Shown here: one piece after another, positions 17,044-26,859 of the stretch
How positions within the stretch are numbered: the stretch's first letter is position 1
Layout of the letters: every line of letters starts with the position of its first letter
Assembly: GCF_023100725.1 (NCBI RefSeq)
Contig: NZ_CP095501.1
Location: forward strand, 1,674,001 to 1,738,000
Direction: 5' to 3'
DNA length: 64,000 bases
Origin: Arthrobacter antioxidans
Lineage (GTDB): Bacteria > Actinomycetota > Actinomycetes > Actinomycetales > Micrococcaceae
Notes under the pieces: generated by a model
What the model was told of the DNA's origin: nothing
The model's input: the letters and a program-made list of their open reading frames with translations, nothing else
Databases searched by the model: none
Translations under genes and position numbers: made by a program

Positions 17044-19137
17044 TTAAGTCACGTAGATGAAGCCCGGTTCGAGCCCGAAGGGAAGGTATTCCTCCAGCCG
17101 GGTCCGCAGATTCGCTTCGCGTTGCGGCTGGAACAATTCATTGAACACACCCATTTCGGCCCTGTTCTGTCCGCCGGCAAGAATTTCGGCGGCGGTGCCC
17201 GCTGCCAGTTGTGCATATCCCGGCTGTCCGTAACGGCGCGAGGTGAATAACGGGGTCAGCCGCTTGAGTTCGCGGCCCCGCTTCGCCGGTTCCGTCATCT
17301 CCGCAACGCCAGTGGCGGGTTGGCAGCGGTAGTGGCCGGGAACGGACGAGCCGTCCGGCAGGTAACTGAATCGTACGCATCCGTGCTGCCGCCGCCGACT
17401 GACCACTTCACCGGTAAGGATGGATTCGGAGACCATCGTCAACTCCCTGACCTGGATGCGGCCGAAGACGGTAACACGCTCCAGCGAGGTGCTGGGGCCT
17501 GGCTGGTTGCCGTCCCCGCTGCCTGCGAGGGCGAAGCTGACGACCGGTCCGGAGGAGCTGCCCGGGTGGTCGATGATGCAGTTCCGGGCCAGCAGCCCGC
17601 CGGTGGACTGCGGAATTTGCAGCCGTCCGGTGATGCTGTTGATCAGCTCGATCTCGAGTCCGCCGTTGCCTGATCCAACCATCAGACTCGCTTCGTCCGG
17701 AAAGGCGGCAGAGCCGTCCTCGTTCAGGCTCCAGCCCGGCACCAGGGTGCAATGGATCAGGCTCAGCCTGCGCAGCCTGCTGTGACCTGCAATCGTCAGC
17801 GGGCCCTCGATGACCAGTCCGTCCAGCACCAGGTGCTCCGGAGCGTTGGCGCCGACGGCCAGAACACCGCGGATCACCGGCCTCTGCGAATTGGCTGCCT
17901 GCAGGGTCAGCCGGAGCCCACCGGAATCGAAAGATACGCCGGCGGCTTCGTCGAAGGTGCGGCTGTCCGGCAGTTCCAGCACGGCCGCCGGGTTCTCCGT
18001 CGGCGTCCACGACTGCACCGAAGCGGCGATGCCGTTCGGATGCAGGGCCAGCACTGTCGGGTGTTCTCGCACCACCGTGCGTTCCAGCAGATGACTGCGG
18101 TCGTACGGTCCACCGCCGATGTCGGAGCTGAACCCGTAACCGAAATTCACCCGAACAGTGTGTGCGTTTGATGGTTCGGCGCCGGCGGCAAAAGCGAAGC
18201 GGCCCCGAACAATGTCGATTCCCACCCGGATTCCAGCCGCCGCGGGAGCGGCCCATCCGCTCAGGTTCATGCACTGGATGAGTTCCGGCGGTATACGCTC
18301 GCCGTCCGCAAAGATGGACAGTCCAGGTGGGGTCTTGTCGCCGATCTGCTCCGGGTAATAGTCGGTCAGGTGGTGATGGAAGGAAGGATGCCGGATGGGA
18401 CCGTTGATCTCGGCCTCCGATCTTTTCGCCGGGGGAGTCGCGCCGGAAACGCCGGCTCCGGTCATCCGACCGGCTCCGCCGCCGTCGTGCGCGGCGTTGA
18501 ACAGCGGCGCCGGGTTTCCCAACGGGCTGAAGTGATAACCGTGCGGGTGAGCAGTCGACCGCCGCGGCGTGGCACCTCGGAGCTGGTAGGCGCCCAACCG
18601 CCAGAGGAAGCAGCCGATCGCCGGTATGTTGTACCGGGCACCGGCGGAGAAGGGCCTGATATCCGCGCTGTGGCTGAGGTCGTTGAACGCGGTACCCAGT
18701 GCATCCAGCGCCTCGAGCCGCCGCAGATCCACCGTCCCGGTGCCCGGACGCAGATGGTTCATGTGCTGCGTCCAGGTCATGCGGTCGAAGAACGCCACTG
18801 TGTGGGCGGGCCAGCCGGTAACGAACCCGGCCAGTTCCTCGAGCATGGGAACGGTGCCCTTGCGGCGCCGGAAATACACGGTCCGAGCCACGTCCGCGCG
18901 CGGTCCGCTCGGCACGGGCTGCAGCGGAATGTTGCCCACCAATTGGCCGATATAGGGCACAACCCAGTCGTCGCACGTCTCGATGAAGTAGTCGTCCCAC
19001 AGATCGTCGATGTTCTGGTGAACCGCGTTGGCCTGCTGCGAGATGATGTTCAAGAGCGTCCGCAGCGGATAGCCACGGTCGGCGTCATCTATCCGCTGCG
19101 CCGAAGGCAGCAACTGCCAGAAGTCGATGGTGCTCAC
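17044..19137 (-). CDS. eCIS tail-protein-I-like baseplate component (697 aa)
   Basis: GTG start at 19137, overlapping the previous stop by 4 bp. The N-terminal 200 residues (WQLLPSAQRIDDADRGYPLR, ...DDYFIETCDDWVVPYIGQLVG, RRRKGTVPMLEELAGFVTGW) match the phage tail protein I type that links baseplate wedges to fibres. The C-terminal 450 residues are rich in beta strands and look like a repetitive, fibre- or pectate-lyase-like fold. I infer an Afp12/13-like role at the baseplate rim. Coupled translation with the baseplate J protein upstream supports assembly together. Confidence 0.75.
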   Translation of the reverse strand: MSTIDFWQLLPSAQRIDDADRGYPLRTLLNIISQQANAVHQNIDDLWDDYFIETCDDWVVPYIGQLVGNIPLQPVPSGPRADVARTVYFRRRKGTVPMLEELAGFVTGWPAHTVAFFDRMTWTQHMNHLRPGTGTVDLRRLEALDALGTAFNDLSHSADIRPFSAGARYNIPAIGCFLWRLGAYQLRGATPRRSTAHPHGYHFSPLGNPAPLFNAAHDGGGAGRMTGAGVSGATPPAKRSEAEINGPIRHPSFHHHLTDYYPEQIGDKTPPGLSIFADGERIPPELIQCMNLSGWAAPAAAGIRVGIDIVRGRFAFAAGAEPSNAHTVRVNFGYGFSSDIGGGPYDRSHLLERTVVREHPTVLALHPNGIAASVQSWTPTENPAAVLELPDSRTFDEAAGVSFDSGGLRLTLQAANSQRPVIRGVLAVGANAPEHLVLDGLVIEGPLTIAGHSRLRRLSLIHCTLVPGWSLNEDGSAAFPDEASLMVGSGNGGLEIELINSITGRLQIPQSTGGLLARNCIIDHPGSSSGPVVSFALAGSGDGNQPGPSTSLERVTVFGRIQVRELTMVSESILTGEVVSRRRQHGCVRFSYLPDGSSVPGHYRCQPATGVAEMTEPAKRGRELKRLTPLFTSRRYGQPGYAQLAAGTAAEILAGGQNRAEMGVFNELFQPQREANLRTRLEEYLPFGLEPGFIYVT

Positions 19138-21677
19138 GAGCCGGCCTCCTTGTACTCCGTGGTTGTGGTGAGACCGGCCAGACGAGGGTCCTCCAGGACC
19201 ATGAGCTGGTGGCTGGCGGGAACGACGGCGGTGCTCAGTGGCGGGGTCGTTCCCTCCTCGCCGGCCGAGGGCACAGCCCGGAAGGTGTGGATGCGCACGG
19301 CCAGCACTCCGGCGACCGAGTGGAAGACGGGATACAGGTCGCTTCGGTTCACACGCCCACCCAGGTCGAGTCGGTCGAAGGAGAAGTGGTCGGCCACAGC
19401 GTCGCGCACGGCAGCGAGGACGTCGTCGGGCCTGAAGGTGGGGGCGTCCACCAGGACCGTGGCGGCCAGTTGCAGGGGCAGTTCGGCGTAGCTGTCAAGC
19501 TGGAGCACGCGGTTGGTGTCCCGGCGAGCGTCCAGGTCGGCCAGCAGCGCCGTGTGGGTGTCGGCGCCGGCCGGAAGAGTGGCACCGCCGTCACCGGCCA
19601 CGGTGAGCCGGACCAGCTGGGTCTCACCGTCCCACTCGACTACCGCGCGGGCTTTGGCTATGCCGGCGTATTCGCGCGCGGCGTCCTCGAAGTCACGCAG
19701 TGAGACGATCCTTCCAAAGGTCCGCACCGTGTTCGGGGCGTTGCGACGTAGCGCTTCCGCGGGTTCGGGCTCCGCCCCTCCGGCAGCCGGCAGCAGGTTG
19801 AGCACGCTCTTCAGGCCCAGCGGACGGTCCAGGAGGGTGGTTATGGTTCCGGCCGAGACGTTGCCGGCCGCGCCGAGTCCGTGGCGGTAGTCGGCGGTCA
19901 CGTTGCCGCGCCCGGTGGGGAGCCGTCGGCCCGTGACGCCGTCACCGAACCGCACCGTCGTGCTGCCGTCCCCGGCGGTGACCGTGGTGTAGACGGGTTC
20001 CTGCGGCCCGTGACCGTAGAAGCTGCGCGACTCCGTCCAGAGGACTCCGTCCACCCGGACCTGGAGTGTGCTGGTCGCGCCGTTCGGGGCTCCGGCCTGC
20101 ACCCGGTAGGTCAGTGGGGACTTCTTCAGCGTGAAGGCCTGGAACGGCTGCGAGGCGTCGCCGCTGCCCAGGACCTCCGCCGCGGCCTCCCCGTGTGCCG
20201 CGGCCGCCACGTTGGCGTAGACGGTCAGTCCGATCCGGTCGTAGCTGTGGGCCAGGGGTTTGGAGAAGAACAGCCGGGTGTCCGCGCCAGCGGCTTCGAC
20301 CCGGGCGAGTTCAGCCAGTTCGGCAGGTGCAGCGGGTCCGCTGATCAGGAGGGGACGGCCGCGCTCCAGCGCCGTGTGGCTGCCCTGGACATCGAGCCAG
20401 TCCTTCGGAAATGATGCGGCGACCTCTTCCTGTCCCAGCCGGAGTGGCTCCGGCGTCAGATGTACCGCCGTCCGGCGCGGGTCCTGTTTGAAATCGGCTA
20501 CCCCTTCCCCGGAGTGCAGCGTGAGCCGGGTGACCTTGCCGGTCAGCAGGAAATCGTTGCGGGCCTGCGTCGCGACGCCGTCCACCCGGTAGAGCCGGGC
20601 AGTCCCGGGCCGCTCGAGCACCAGCCAGGAATTGGGCAGCACCGGGTACACGGCGTCGAGGTCGATGTCCCGGCCATCAGGAGGGCTCTTCCCGAAATCC
20701 CAGTCGGCGGGCAGAGGCGGCAGCGGCTTCTCGGTCGCGGACACGATGTCCGTCGTGGTGACGATGGTCCGGCCGCTTTCACCCTCAAGGCTTTCCTTGG
20801 TGGTGGTCATGATCTTGAAATCGTGGCCGGCGAGCTGGCGCCGGGTGACTTCCGGTAGTGCGGCCAGCATGGGGGCGTTGAACCCGAAGAGGGAGGCCGT
20901 GGCGCGCATGGCGTACGCGGCAGGGCCCGTCTGTTGCCTGTGCGGGTCCGGCTGGGCAGCGGCCAGGGATTTGTCCAGGGCCACGGTGGTGTTCTCTGGT
21001 CCCGGTCGGACGGACTGGACCCGGCGGAGATCCCAGCGCGGTGTTCCCGGATCCTCGTCGTGCTCGAAGCCCACCAGCAGCAGGGGGCAGCCGGTGGAGA
21101 GGGAACGGACCTGGCCGTCCAGCTGCACGGCCGCGGTCTGCTGATTCCAGTCCTGCGGGCGGTGCGTGACGGGCCGCAGGCGATTCCATTCATACCGGGC
21201 CAGCCGCGGCTGCAGGGTCTCGAACTTCTGCGGTTTCTCCCCCTGGGCGGGGACGCTCTGCGCCCGCAGGGATCCGGAGATGAGGGTCTGCTGGGCGGCC
21301 GGCGTGGGAGGGTGCAGGGTGAAGGCCAGCTGGGCCGACGCGGCGATCCCCGGGACCGGCCGGTAGTCCAGCATGGCGGCCAGCCGGCGCAGGCTTTCCG
21401 GTTGCCGGGCCGTGCCCAGGTAGGCCTCGTTGGCACTGCGCTCCTGGTAGAAGGTGAGGATGTCCGCGACATAGGACCACAGGTCGATCAGCGCTATCCC
21501 GAAATCGTCGTCCCGGCGGGCAGTGAGGTCCCGCAGGGGAACCCGGCCCTCCACCATCTCGAACGCCAAACGGGCGAGCATTGCGCCGCGGAACTGGGGG
21601 TAGGCGCGGAGCCGGTAGCGGATGGCCGGCAGGCCGGGCCTGTTGCTGATCCGTGGCGTCCCTGGTTCCACCGACAT
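19134..21677 (-). CDS. eCIS baseplate J-like protein 2 (847 aa, gp6 type)
   Basis: The start at 21677 lies 4 bp after the stop of the first baseplate J gene. Wedge-protein features are present: DFGIALIDLWSYVADILTFYQERSANEAYL near the N-terminus (shown in pieces: DLWSYVADILTFYQERSANE), then a beta-rich middle (YTTVTAGDGSTTVRFGDGVTG). The C-terminal baseplate_J region includes LRRNAPNTVRTFGRIVSLRD and FEDAAREYAGIAKARAV. Two such proteins side by side are usual in eCIS (Afp11/Afp12-like) and form the wedge ring around the hub. Confidence 0.88.
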   Translation of the reverse strand: MSVEPGTPRISNRPGLPAIRYRLRAYPQFRGAMLARLAFEMVEGRVPLRDLTARRDDDFGIALIDLWSYVADILTFYQERSANEAYLGTARQPESLRRLAAMLDYRPVPGIAASAQLAFTLHPPTPAAQQTLISGSLRAQSVPAQGEKPQKFETLQPRLARYEWNRLRPVTHRPQDWNQQTAAVQLDGQVRSLSTGCPLLLVGFEHDEDPGTPRWDLRRVQSVRPGPENTTVALDKSLAAAQPDPHRQQTGPAAYAMRATASLFGFNAPMLAALPEVTRRQLAGHDFKIMTTTKESLEGESGRTIVTTTDIVSATEKPLPPLPADWDFGKSPPDGRDIDLDAVYPVLPNSWLVLERPGTARLYRVDGVATQARNDFLLTGKVTRLTLHSGEGVADFKQDPRRTAVHLTPEPLRLGQEEVAASFPKDWLDVQGSHTALERGRPLLISGPAAPAELAELARVEAAGADTRLFFSKPLAHSYDRIGLTVYANVAAAAHGEAAAEVLGSGDASQPFQAFTLKKSPLTYRVQAGAPNGATSTLQVRVDGVLWTESRSFYGHGPQEPVYTTVTAGDGSTTVRFGDGVTGRRLPTGRGNVTADYRHGLGAAGNVSAGTITTLLDRPLGLKSVLNLLPAAGGAEPEPAEALRRNAPNTVRTFGRIVSLRDFEDAAREYAGIAKARAVVEWDGETQLVRLTVAGDGGATLPAGADTHTALLADLDARRDTNRVLQLDSYAELPLQLAATVLVDAPTFRPDDVLAAVRDAVADHFSFDRLDLGGRVNRSDLYPVFHSVAGVLAVRIHTFRAVPSAGEEGTTPPLSTAVVPASHQLMVLEDPRLAGLTTTTEYKEAGS

Positions 21678-21681
21678 CGCG

Positions 21682-24177
21682 TCAGCCCCCAGCTCTGACG
21701 GTCAGCAGCCCGTTCTCCGGGAAGCTGGGATCATTGTCCAGCCTGAGAACCTCAAGCGGATCAGCGGCGATGAATCCTCGCGCCAGATTCAGGGCAGTCG
21801 CTCCAGGATCGGAATCGTAGCGCCGGGCGAATCCCACGGCGGTGGCTGAACCGACGCCGGACACGCGCTCGGCGGCGGCCAGCAGCGCACTCAGATACAG
21901 CGGCTGTCCGAAGCCGAACCTATCCGGGTGGAAGAATGCCATCAGGGTCCGAAGCACGGCCTGCTCCACGTCACGGCCCAGATGGCCGGCCTCCGCACAC
22001 AGCTGAAGCTCCACCATCAGGGGCACGTAGACGGGGCCCTTGATGCTCAGGTCATACCCGGCCAGCGTGACGCTGTTGACCCAGTCAGCCACGTCCCCGG
22101 CCAGCGCCGGGGAGAGTTCCGCCGCGTTGAGCGGGTCCACGTAGACGAACACTGTGTGCCAGCTGCCGGTCCAGCGGAGACGGGCCGCGGCGTCCCGGAC
22201 CTGAGGGTGCTCCTTCGCTGCACGCGCGTAGTCTGCAGCGGTGACCGCGCGGTAGGTTCGGGCGTGGAAGGCCGCCGGAGCCACGGCTTTGACCGCCGCG
22301 ATCGGCTCCGGGTCGACACCTCCCCAGGCCGGCAGCGGGTTGCGCACCCTGCTGATGGCCGCATGGGCGGGATTGTCCGGATCCTTGAGGAAATGCACGA
22401 GCGAGTCGGCGCCGACGTTGCCGCCGGGTCCCGTGCCGACCCGGTAGGACACGCGCAATTCTGACCCGGCGCCCGGCGCCATACCGAACTGGTTGTCGCC
22501 GAAGCGGGGCACTGCCGCGCCATCGTTGTCCGTCTCGACGACGAAGTGTGGATCGAAGCGGCCACTGCCCAGCAGGTCTCCGGTCGCCGCGGACCACTGG
22601 TAGGCGCCGCCGGACTGCGTGGTCTCGCTCAGCTGCAGGACGGCGGGCAGCGCACCCCGGGCCTGGACCGAGCGCAGCTCGTCGACGGAAAGCGCGGGCA
22701 GATCTGCTGACGGCAGGAAGCCCAGCGGAGACTGCTGCAGTCGGAAGCGGTAGCCACGGGTCCCAACGGGCTGTTCGAGCAGCGGGTTCTGGGGTCCGCC
22801 GCCGTGCACTGTGTGCTCTTCGTCGACCGTGCGGCCGTGGAAGGCCGGCAGTAGGTTGCCCCGGGCGACGCTCACCCCGTCCAGCTGGGCTCCGTCGCGG
22901 GTTTGCCCTGCGATGCAGAGATCGAAGACCAGCGCATCCTGCTGCCCCCATTCCACCCGCGTGTATGACCCGCCGGTGAGCGGGTCCGATTGCGGCTCCC
23001 GTACCCGGGTCAGTCGGACCGCCTGACGGTGCGCCGGATCCCGGTCCGCTGCCTGGCCGCTGTCCGGGCTGAGTACTTCCTCGAACAGGAGTAGGTCGCC
23101 GGCGGCCAAGTGGGGCAGGGCGCCGGCCAGATCGGCGCCCGTACCCCCCGACGGCAGGGTGGCCTTGAGGTTGCCCCAGGTGTAGAGCGGTATCTCGTTG
23201 TGGTCCGGATAAAGCCGCACCGGTCCCGCGGGCAGTAGCCGGAAGGCGCCGTGGCCGGGGGAGAGCACCTCGAACACGGCGTCCGCGCTGTCCAGTGCCT
23301 GTGCCGCCAACTCGCCCGGAACGGCCGGCGGCGGATTATCAAGCAGGCGTGGGGACGTCACAGCCCGCAGCAGCACATCCCCGGTCAGCTCGACGTCGGC
23401 CTCTGCCCAGCAGTGCAGCAGGGTCATGGCGCTCAGACCATCATGCAGGGCGTAGTCGATCAGCCGGGTGTGGCGGCGGACCGACAGCCGCTGGCGGGCG
23501 GTCTCCAGATAGGCCTCGTTGGCCACAGCGTCCTGGTAGTAGCTCAGCCGGTCGCCCACGTAGGCGAAGAGCTCCAGCAGGCTCATGCCGAAATCTGCTT
23601 CCCGGCGTTCTGTCCACGCCGGGATGATGGTGGGCAGGTAGTCGGTCAACGCCTGGCGGAAGCTCTCGTAGTCCTTGGCCAGGTAGTCGATATGCGGTGC
23701 GGAGGTGACACCGGCGCCGTCGTCGTCCGTCTCCAACCGGCAGTCGTAACGGCTGGGGCAGCCGGCTTTGAAGCTGAACGCCGTTCGTCCGAAGAACGGA
23801 TCCATGCTCGGATGTACGACCCTGAGCACATAGTCCGAAAAGTCGCCCCGTCGATCAACGGTGATCACCACATGGTCGGATGCGCGGTGGACCTCCCGGA
23901 TTTCGATACCGCGGGTCTTCACGCCGCCGCTGAGTTGCAGCATGCTGCGGTGTGCCGGGTCGGCCAGGGTGGTCAGCAGTGTATCGACCTTGGCCATCAG
24001 TGCTGGGTCGTCCGGTGGGTCCGCGGGCAGGAAATAGACACGCAATTGGCGCTGATTGACAGCATCCGGCTCGGTATCCACTTCCAGGTAGTCCAAGCCG
24101 TTGAGGACCGGATCCCGCCGGATGCGTGTCCGTCGTTCGGCGTCGCCGTAGCTGATTCCTTCGAACTCTGTGCCCAC
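21682..24177 (-). CDS. eCIS baseplate J-like protein 1 (831 aa, gp6 type)
   Basis: The first of two tandem baseplate wedge proteins. FGMSLLELFAYVGDRLSYYQ and ANEAYLETARQRLSVRRHTR are typical of 'putative baseplate assembly' proteins. The middle has PRFGDNQFGMAPGAGSELRV and the C-terminal part has YRAVTAADYARAAKEHPQV. It sits directly behind the gp25-like gene (9 bp), the standard gp25-gp6 neighbour pair of contractile tails. The predicted role is the inner baseplate wedge that triggers sheath contraction. Confidence 0.88.
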   Translation of the reverse strand: MGTEFEGISYGDAERRTRIRRDPVLNGLDYLEVDTEPDAVNQRQLRVYFLPADPPDDPALMAKVDTLLTTLADPAHRSMLQLSGGVKTRGIEIREVHRASDHVVITVDRRGDFSDYVLRVVHPSMDPFFGRTAFSFKAGCPSRYDCRLETDDDGAGVTSAPHIDYLAKDYESFRQALTDYLPTIIPAWTERREADFGMSLLELFAYVGDRLSYYQDAVANEAYLETARQRLSVRRHTRLIDYALHDGLSAMTLLHCWAEADVELTGDVLLRAVTSPRLLDNPPPAVPGELAAQALDSADAVFEVLSPGHGAFRLLPAGPVRLYPDHNEIPLYTWGNLKATLPSGGTGADLAGALPHLAAGDLLLFEEVLSPDSGQAADRDPAHRQAVRLTRVREPQSDPLTGGSYTRVEWGQQDALVFDLCIAGQTRDGAQLDGVSVARGNLLPAFHGRTVDEEHTVHGGGPQNPLLEQPVGTRGYRFRLQQSPLGFLPSADLPALSVDELRSVQARGALPAVLQLSETTQSGGAYQWSAATGDLLGSGRFDPHFVVETDNDGAAVPRFGDNQFGMAPGAGSELRVSYRVGTGPGGNVGADSLVHFLKDPDNPAHAAISRVRNPLPAWGGVDPEPIAAVKAVAPAAFHARTYRAVTAADYARAAKEHPQVRDAAARLRWTGSWHTVFVYVDPLNAAELSPALAGDVADWVNSVTLAGYDLSIKGPVYVPLMVELQLCAEAGHLGRDVEQAVLRTLMAFFHPDRFGFGQPLYLSALLAAAERVSGVGSATAVGFARRYDSDPGATALNLARGFIAADPLEVLRLDNDPSFPENGLLTVRAGG

Positions 24178-24186
24178 GCCTGCCTC

Positions 24187-24546
24187 CTAGCCTGCCTGGA
24201 ACGTGTCGGTGACACGCTGGCCTGTGTCCAGCCGGATGTATTCGATGGTGACGACCAGCCGCTCCTCCGCGGCCTGCACTTCCACCCGCTCCACCGTGAT
24301 GGCAGTGGCCAGCCAGCGCTGCAGGGCACTCATCACCTGGAGTCGCGTCTCGCCGGCCAGCACCGTGGTGTTCGGCTGGAACAGCAGCGCCGCCAGGCCG
24401 CAGCCGAAGTCCGGCCTGTTCACCCGTTCGCCGGGACGGGTGAACAGAACCGCATGGATCATGTCCTGCAGGTGATCGGACTTGTCGGTGGTGGCGGTGC
24501 GCCCGCGCCGGTCCACCGTGAACGGATAATCAAGGCGTGAGTCCAC
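24187..24546 (-). CDS. eCIS gp25-like baseplate protein (119 aa)
   Basis: GTG start at 24546. The length and motifs match the GPW/gp25 family: DHLQDMIHAVLFTRPGERVN, RPDFGCGLAALLF, and a C-terminal strand-rich part, RLVVTIEYIRLDTGQR. The RPxFG motif is the classical lysozyme-like gp25 signature. It is the Afp9 counterpart and nucleates sheath assembly on the baseplate. Neighbours are the PAAR-like tip upstream and the baseplate J proteins downstream. Confidence 0.9.
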   Translation of the reverse strand: MDSRLDYPFTVDRRGRTATTDKSDHLQDMIHAVLFTRPGERVNRPDFGCGLAALLFQPNTTVLAGETRLQVMSALQRWLATAITVERVEVQAAEERLVVTIEYIRLDTGQRVTDTFQAG

Positions 24547-24549
24547 TGC

Positions 24550-24879
24550 CTACACCCCGCTGACCTTCGTCTGTACTCCACTGACGACGACGGTGCCCTG
24601 CACGATCTGCTCGGCGCTCTGGCACAGCCCGATGCTGCTCGCCAGCAGGACCGCCTGCCCACCCACCGTGATGCTCACCGCGGGTGCCTGCCACAGGATC
24701 TTGACGCAAGGCTGCGGCTTCGGACCTACCGTGAACGGGCAGCCGACGACCGTGAAAGGGTCGTTCTGCAGCAGCGCGAACGCCCCGCCCACCCGGACGT
24801 GGGCATTGGTCGGCACGGCTATGACCATGCCACCATGTGGGCACTGGATGGTGCAGCCGAGCTGGAGGATGGCCGGCAC
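24550..24879 (-). CDS. eCIS PAAR-like spike tip (109 aa)
   Basis: GTG start at 24879, directly after the stop of the spike gene. The N-terminus ILQLGCTIQCPHGGMVIAVP resembles DUF4280/PAAR-like tip proteins: short, glycine-rich, with Cys9, Cys13 and His15 that could bind a metal. It continues with CPFTVGPKPQPCVKILW and repeated beta strands. Its position between the gp5-like spike and gp25 is what is expected for the Afp10 cone that sharpens the spike. Confidence 0.8.
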   Translation of the reverse strand: MPAILQLGCTIQCPHGGMVIAVPTNAHVRVGGAFALLQNDPFTVVGCPFTVGPKPQPCVKILWQAPAVSITVGGQAVLLASSIGLCQSAEQIVQGTVVVSGVQTKVSGV

Positions 24880-25464
24880 CTACATCACCTCCAGGGAGGT
24901 TCCGTTGATCGTCACGGAGGCGCTGCCCAGCTCGATCTTCCTGCCGTTGTTGTTCAGTGTGATGCTGCTGGCCTCCAGGATCACACGGGGTCCGTTGTTG
25001 TCCATCGTGATGCTGGACGCGTCAATGTGCAGGGCCGCGCCACCCTCGTGGGCCAGCCGGATGCCGTCGCTGTCCATGCGCAGCACACTGCCGTCGGCGT
25101 GCCGGAGTTCGATCTTCTCCCCGCCCGGGGTGTCGTCCAGGATGAGGGTGTGGGCTGCGGTCTTGATGATCTTGATTTCCGGGGTGGCCTCCTCCGGCAT
25201 CTGACCCTCACCCCACCAGCAGCCTGTCCAGACGGGGGCGGATGTCTCACCGGACTCGAATTCGATCCACACGCCTGCCCCGACGGGCGGGATCAGGTGG
25301 AAGCCCACGCCCTCGCCGGCGTAGGGCACGCATGGCAGTGCCCAGCCGGTTTCGAGGCCGTGCAGGACGGACGGCACGTTGGCCCGGATCCGGCCCAACC
25401 CGGCGGGGTCGTCGACGTTGGTGACCAGACCGCGGAACTTGCCCCAGTAGGCGTGTGCTTCCAT
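24880..25464 (-). CDS. eCIS spike protein, gp5/VgrG OB-fold type (194 aa)
   Basis: The frame is open further upstream, but the ATG at 25464 follows the stop of the gpD-like gene and starts a typical OB fold: YWGKFRGLVTNVDDPAGLGR and HLIPPVGAGVWIEFESGE. The rest is a beta-helix-like needle with DGSVLRMDSDGIRLAHEGG and later IDASSITMDN/ASSITLNNNGR repeats. It is the C-terminal (Afp8 C-half) part of a VgrG-like hub, here encoded apart from the gpD part. Confidence 0.88.
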   Translation of the reverse strand: MEAHAYWGKFRGLVTNVDDPAGLGRIRANVPSVLHGLETGWALPCVPYAGEGVGFHLIPPVGAGVWIEFESGETSAPVWTGCWWGEGQMPEEATPEIKIIKTAAHTLILDDTPGGEKIELRHADGSVLRMDSDGIRLAHEGGAALHIDASSITMDNNGPRVILEASSITLNNNGRKIELGSASVTINGTSLEVM

Positions 25465-25465
25465 C

Positions 25466-26578
25466 TCAGCCTCCCGCCATCCCCGTGAAGTCTTCGCCGG
25501 CGAGCCCGGTGGCGTTACGCACCAGCGTGAAGGATTGCGTGTAGTCGGTGCCGGCGAAGGCGTGGAAGACCCGCTCCACCAGGAACGTCCCGCTGAGCGA
25601 GCCTCCGGCGCCGCGGACCAGCAACGGCTTCCTGGCGCGGATGACGCCACCGTAGGTCGCGGACCTGACCTCACCTTCGGCGCGGATGGCCAACGCGGAC
25701 CGGTCTGTTACCGCCTGGGCGTAGGACTGCAGCTCGGGGACCGCCGCGAGCGCGGTGCCACGGACCAGGTGCGTGCGGGGCCGGTTCGTGGTGAGCACGG
25801 ATTCGCCACCGAGCAGGGGAGCGGCTACGGCGATAGCGGAGGCTTCCTGGACCTCCAGCGAGCCGTGATCCACATTGTGGGCCGCGGCGGACACCGGGCG
25901 CAGCATGTCATGCGACACGGATAGCTTCTCCGTGTTGCTTTGGGCGCCCAGGCCCACGGAAATGATGCCCTGCGGTTCGGCGTCGAGTTCCGCCGGATGG
26001 AAATGGCCCGTGGGCACCCCTGACTGGTTCAGGTCCACGTAGCATTCGTAGCCGTTTCTGCGGGCGAGGCGGCGCAGCAGCTGCATGTCCGTCTCCGACT
26101 GCAGCAGCGTCTGGTCCGTGTCCGCGCGGGTGGGCTGCGTGGATTCCACAATGGACGCCAGCCCGTAATCGGCGAAAACGGCGTCCGCGACATCACCGTC
26201 GGACATGTCCGGCCAGGCCCGTGTCCGGGCCTGAAGATGCAGCAGCACGGACGTGTCGAAGGCCACCACGGTGTAGGTGGTCTTGTCCGGGTCGCTGGAG
26301 AACCCGGCGATCGCCTCCACCACGTACCCCTCGAAGAGCGGCTGGCTCCCGCTGCCCACGGTGACGTCGAGCCGGATCCGGGCCAGCCGCCCGAAAAGAC
26401 CATCATCGATGATTTCCCAGCCACGGGCGCCGGCCTTCTGTGCGGCGCTGAAGTGTAGCCGCAGCACGTCGGCTAGCCGGAGGTGCTCCTCGCATTCGAC
26501 GCGTTCGAGTTGTCCCAGGACGACGGCAGGCAGGGGCGAGCCGTCAACGGTGAGCGAGTAGCCGGTCCGGGTGCTCAC
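25466..26578 (-). CDS. eCIS hub protein, gpD-like (370 aa)
   Basis: GTG start at 26578, overlapping the LysM gene stop by 4 bp. It matches the phage late-control gene D/VgrG N-terminal fold: FEGYVVEAIAGFSSDPDKTT, VVAFDTSVLLHLQARTRAWP, SDGDVADAVFADYG and TLLQSETDMQLLRRLARRNG. It forms the hub on which tube and spike sit (Afp8 N-half). The next gene codes for the separate OB-fold spike. Confidence 0.88.
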   Translation of the reverse strand: MSTRTGYSLTVDGSPLPAVVLGQLERVECEEHLRLADVLRLHFSAAQKAGARGWEIIDDGLFGRLARIRLDVTVGSGSQPLFEGYVVEAIAGFSSDPDKTTYTVVAFDTSVLLHLQARTRAWPDMSDGDVADAVFADYGLASIVESTQPTRADTDQTLLQSETDMQLLRRLARRNGYECYVDLNQSGVPTGHFHPAELDAEPQGIISVGLGAQSNTEKLSVSHDMLRPVSAAAHNVDHGSLEVQEASAIAVAAPLLGGESVLTTNRPRTHLVRGTALAAVPELQSYAQAVTDRSALAIRAEGEVRSATYGGVIRARKPLLVRGAGGSLSGTFLVERVFHAFAGTDYTQSFTLVRNATGLAGEDFTGMAGG

Positions 26579-26853
26579 GGGGACTCCGGGATGTTGATCT
26601 TGCGGCCCACGTCCTGCTCCAGCCGCGACGGGTCCATGACGGCGTTGGCATCGCAGATCCGCCAGAACCGGTCCGGGAGTCGGTAGTAGAAGTAGGCGAT
26701 AAGGTCCAAGCGCTCGCCGCCGCTGATGATGTGGCCCGTGGTGGCAGGTGCATCCTCGATGAACCGGGTGGTCTTGTAGTGCAGTTCGTGTCCGTCCGGC
26801 CCGGGCATCGACGCTTCGGGGGTCCGGGCATACCTGCTTCCTTTGAAGAACAT
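26575..26853 (-). CDS. eCIS LysM-like baseplate protein (92 aa)
   Basis: ATG at 26853. The central part GERLDLIAYFYYRLPDRFWR followed by ICDAN and the end GRKINIP form a LysM-like fold as found in tail X/gp53-like baseplate proteins. In Afp-type particles such a domain is joined to the tube-initiator protein; here it is a separate gene, 6 bp behind it. The role is probably bridging hub and tube. Confidence 0.75.
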   Translation of the reverse strand: MFFKGSRYARTPEASMPGPDGHELHYKTTRFIEDAPATTGHIISGGERLDLIAYFYYRLPDRFWRICDANAVMDPSRLEQDVGRKINIPESP

Positions 26854-26859
26854 CTCCGA

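Noticed and set aside
17408..19000. 530-codon frame within the tail-protein-I-like gene, same strand
   Set aside because: Arg/Pro/Gly-rich out-of-frame product typical of shifted high-GC reading; the real frame has tail-protein motifs and coupled start and stop.
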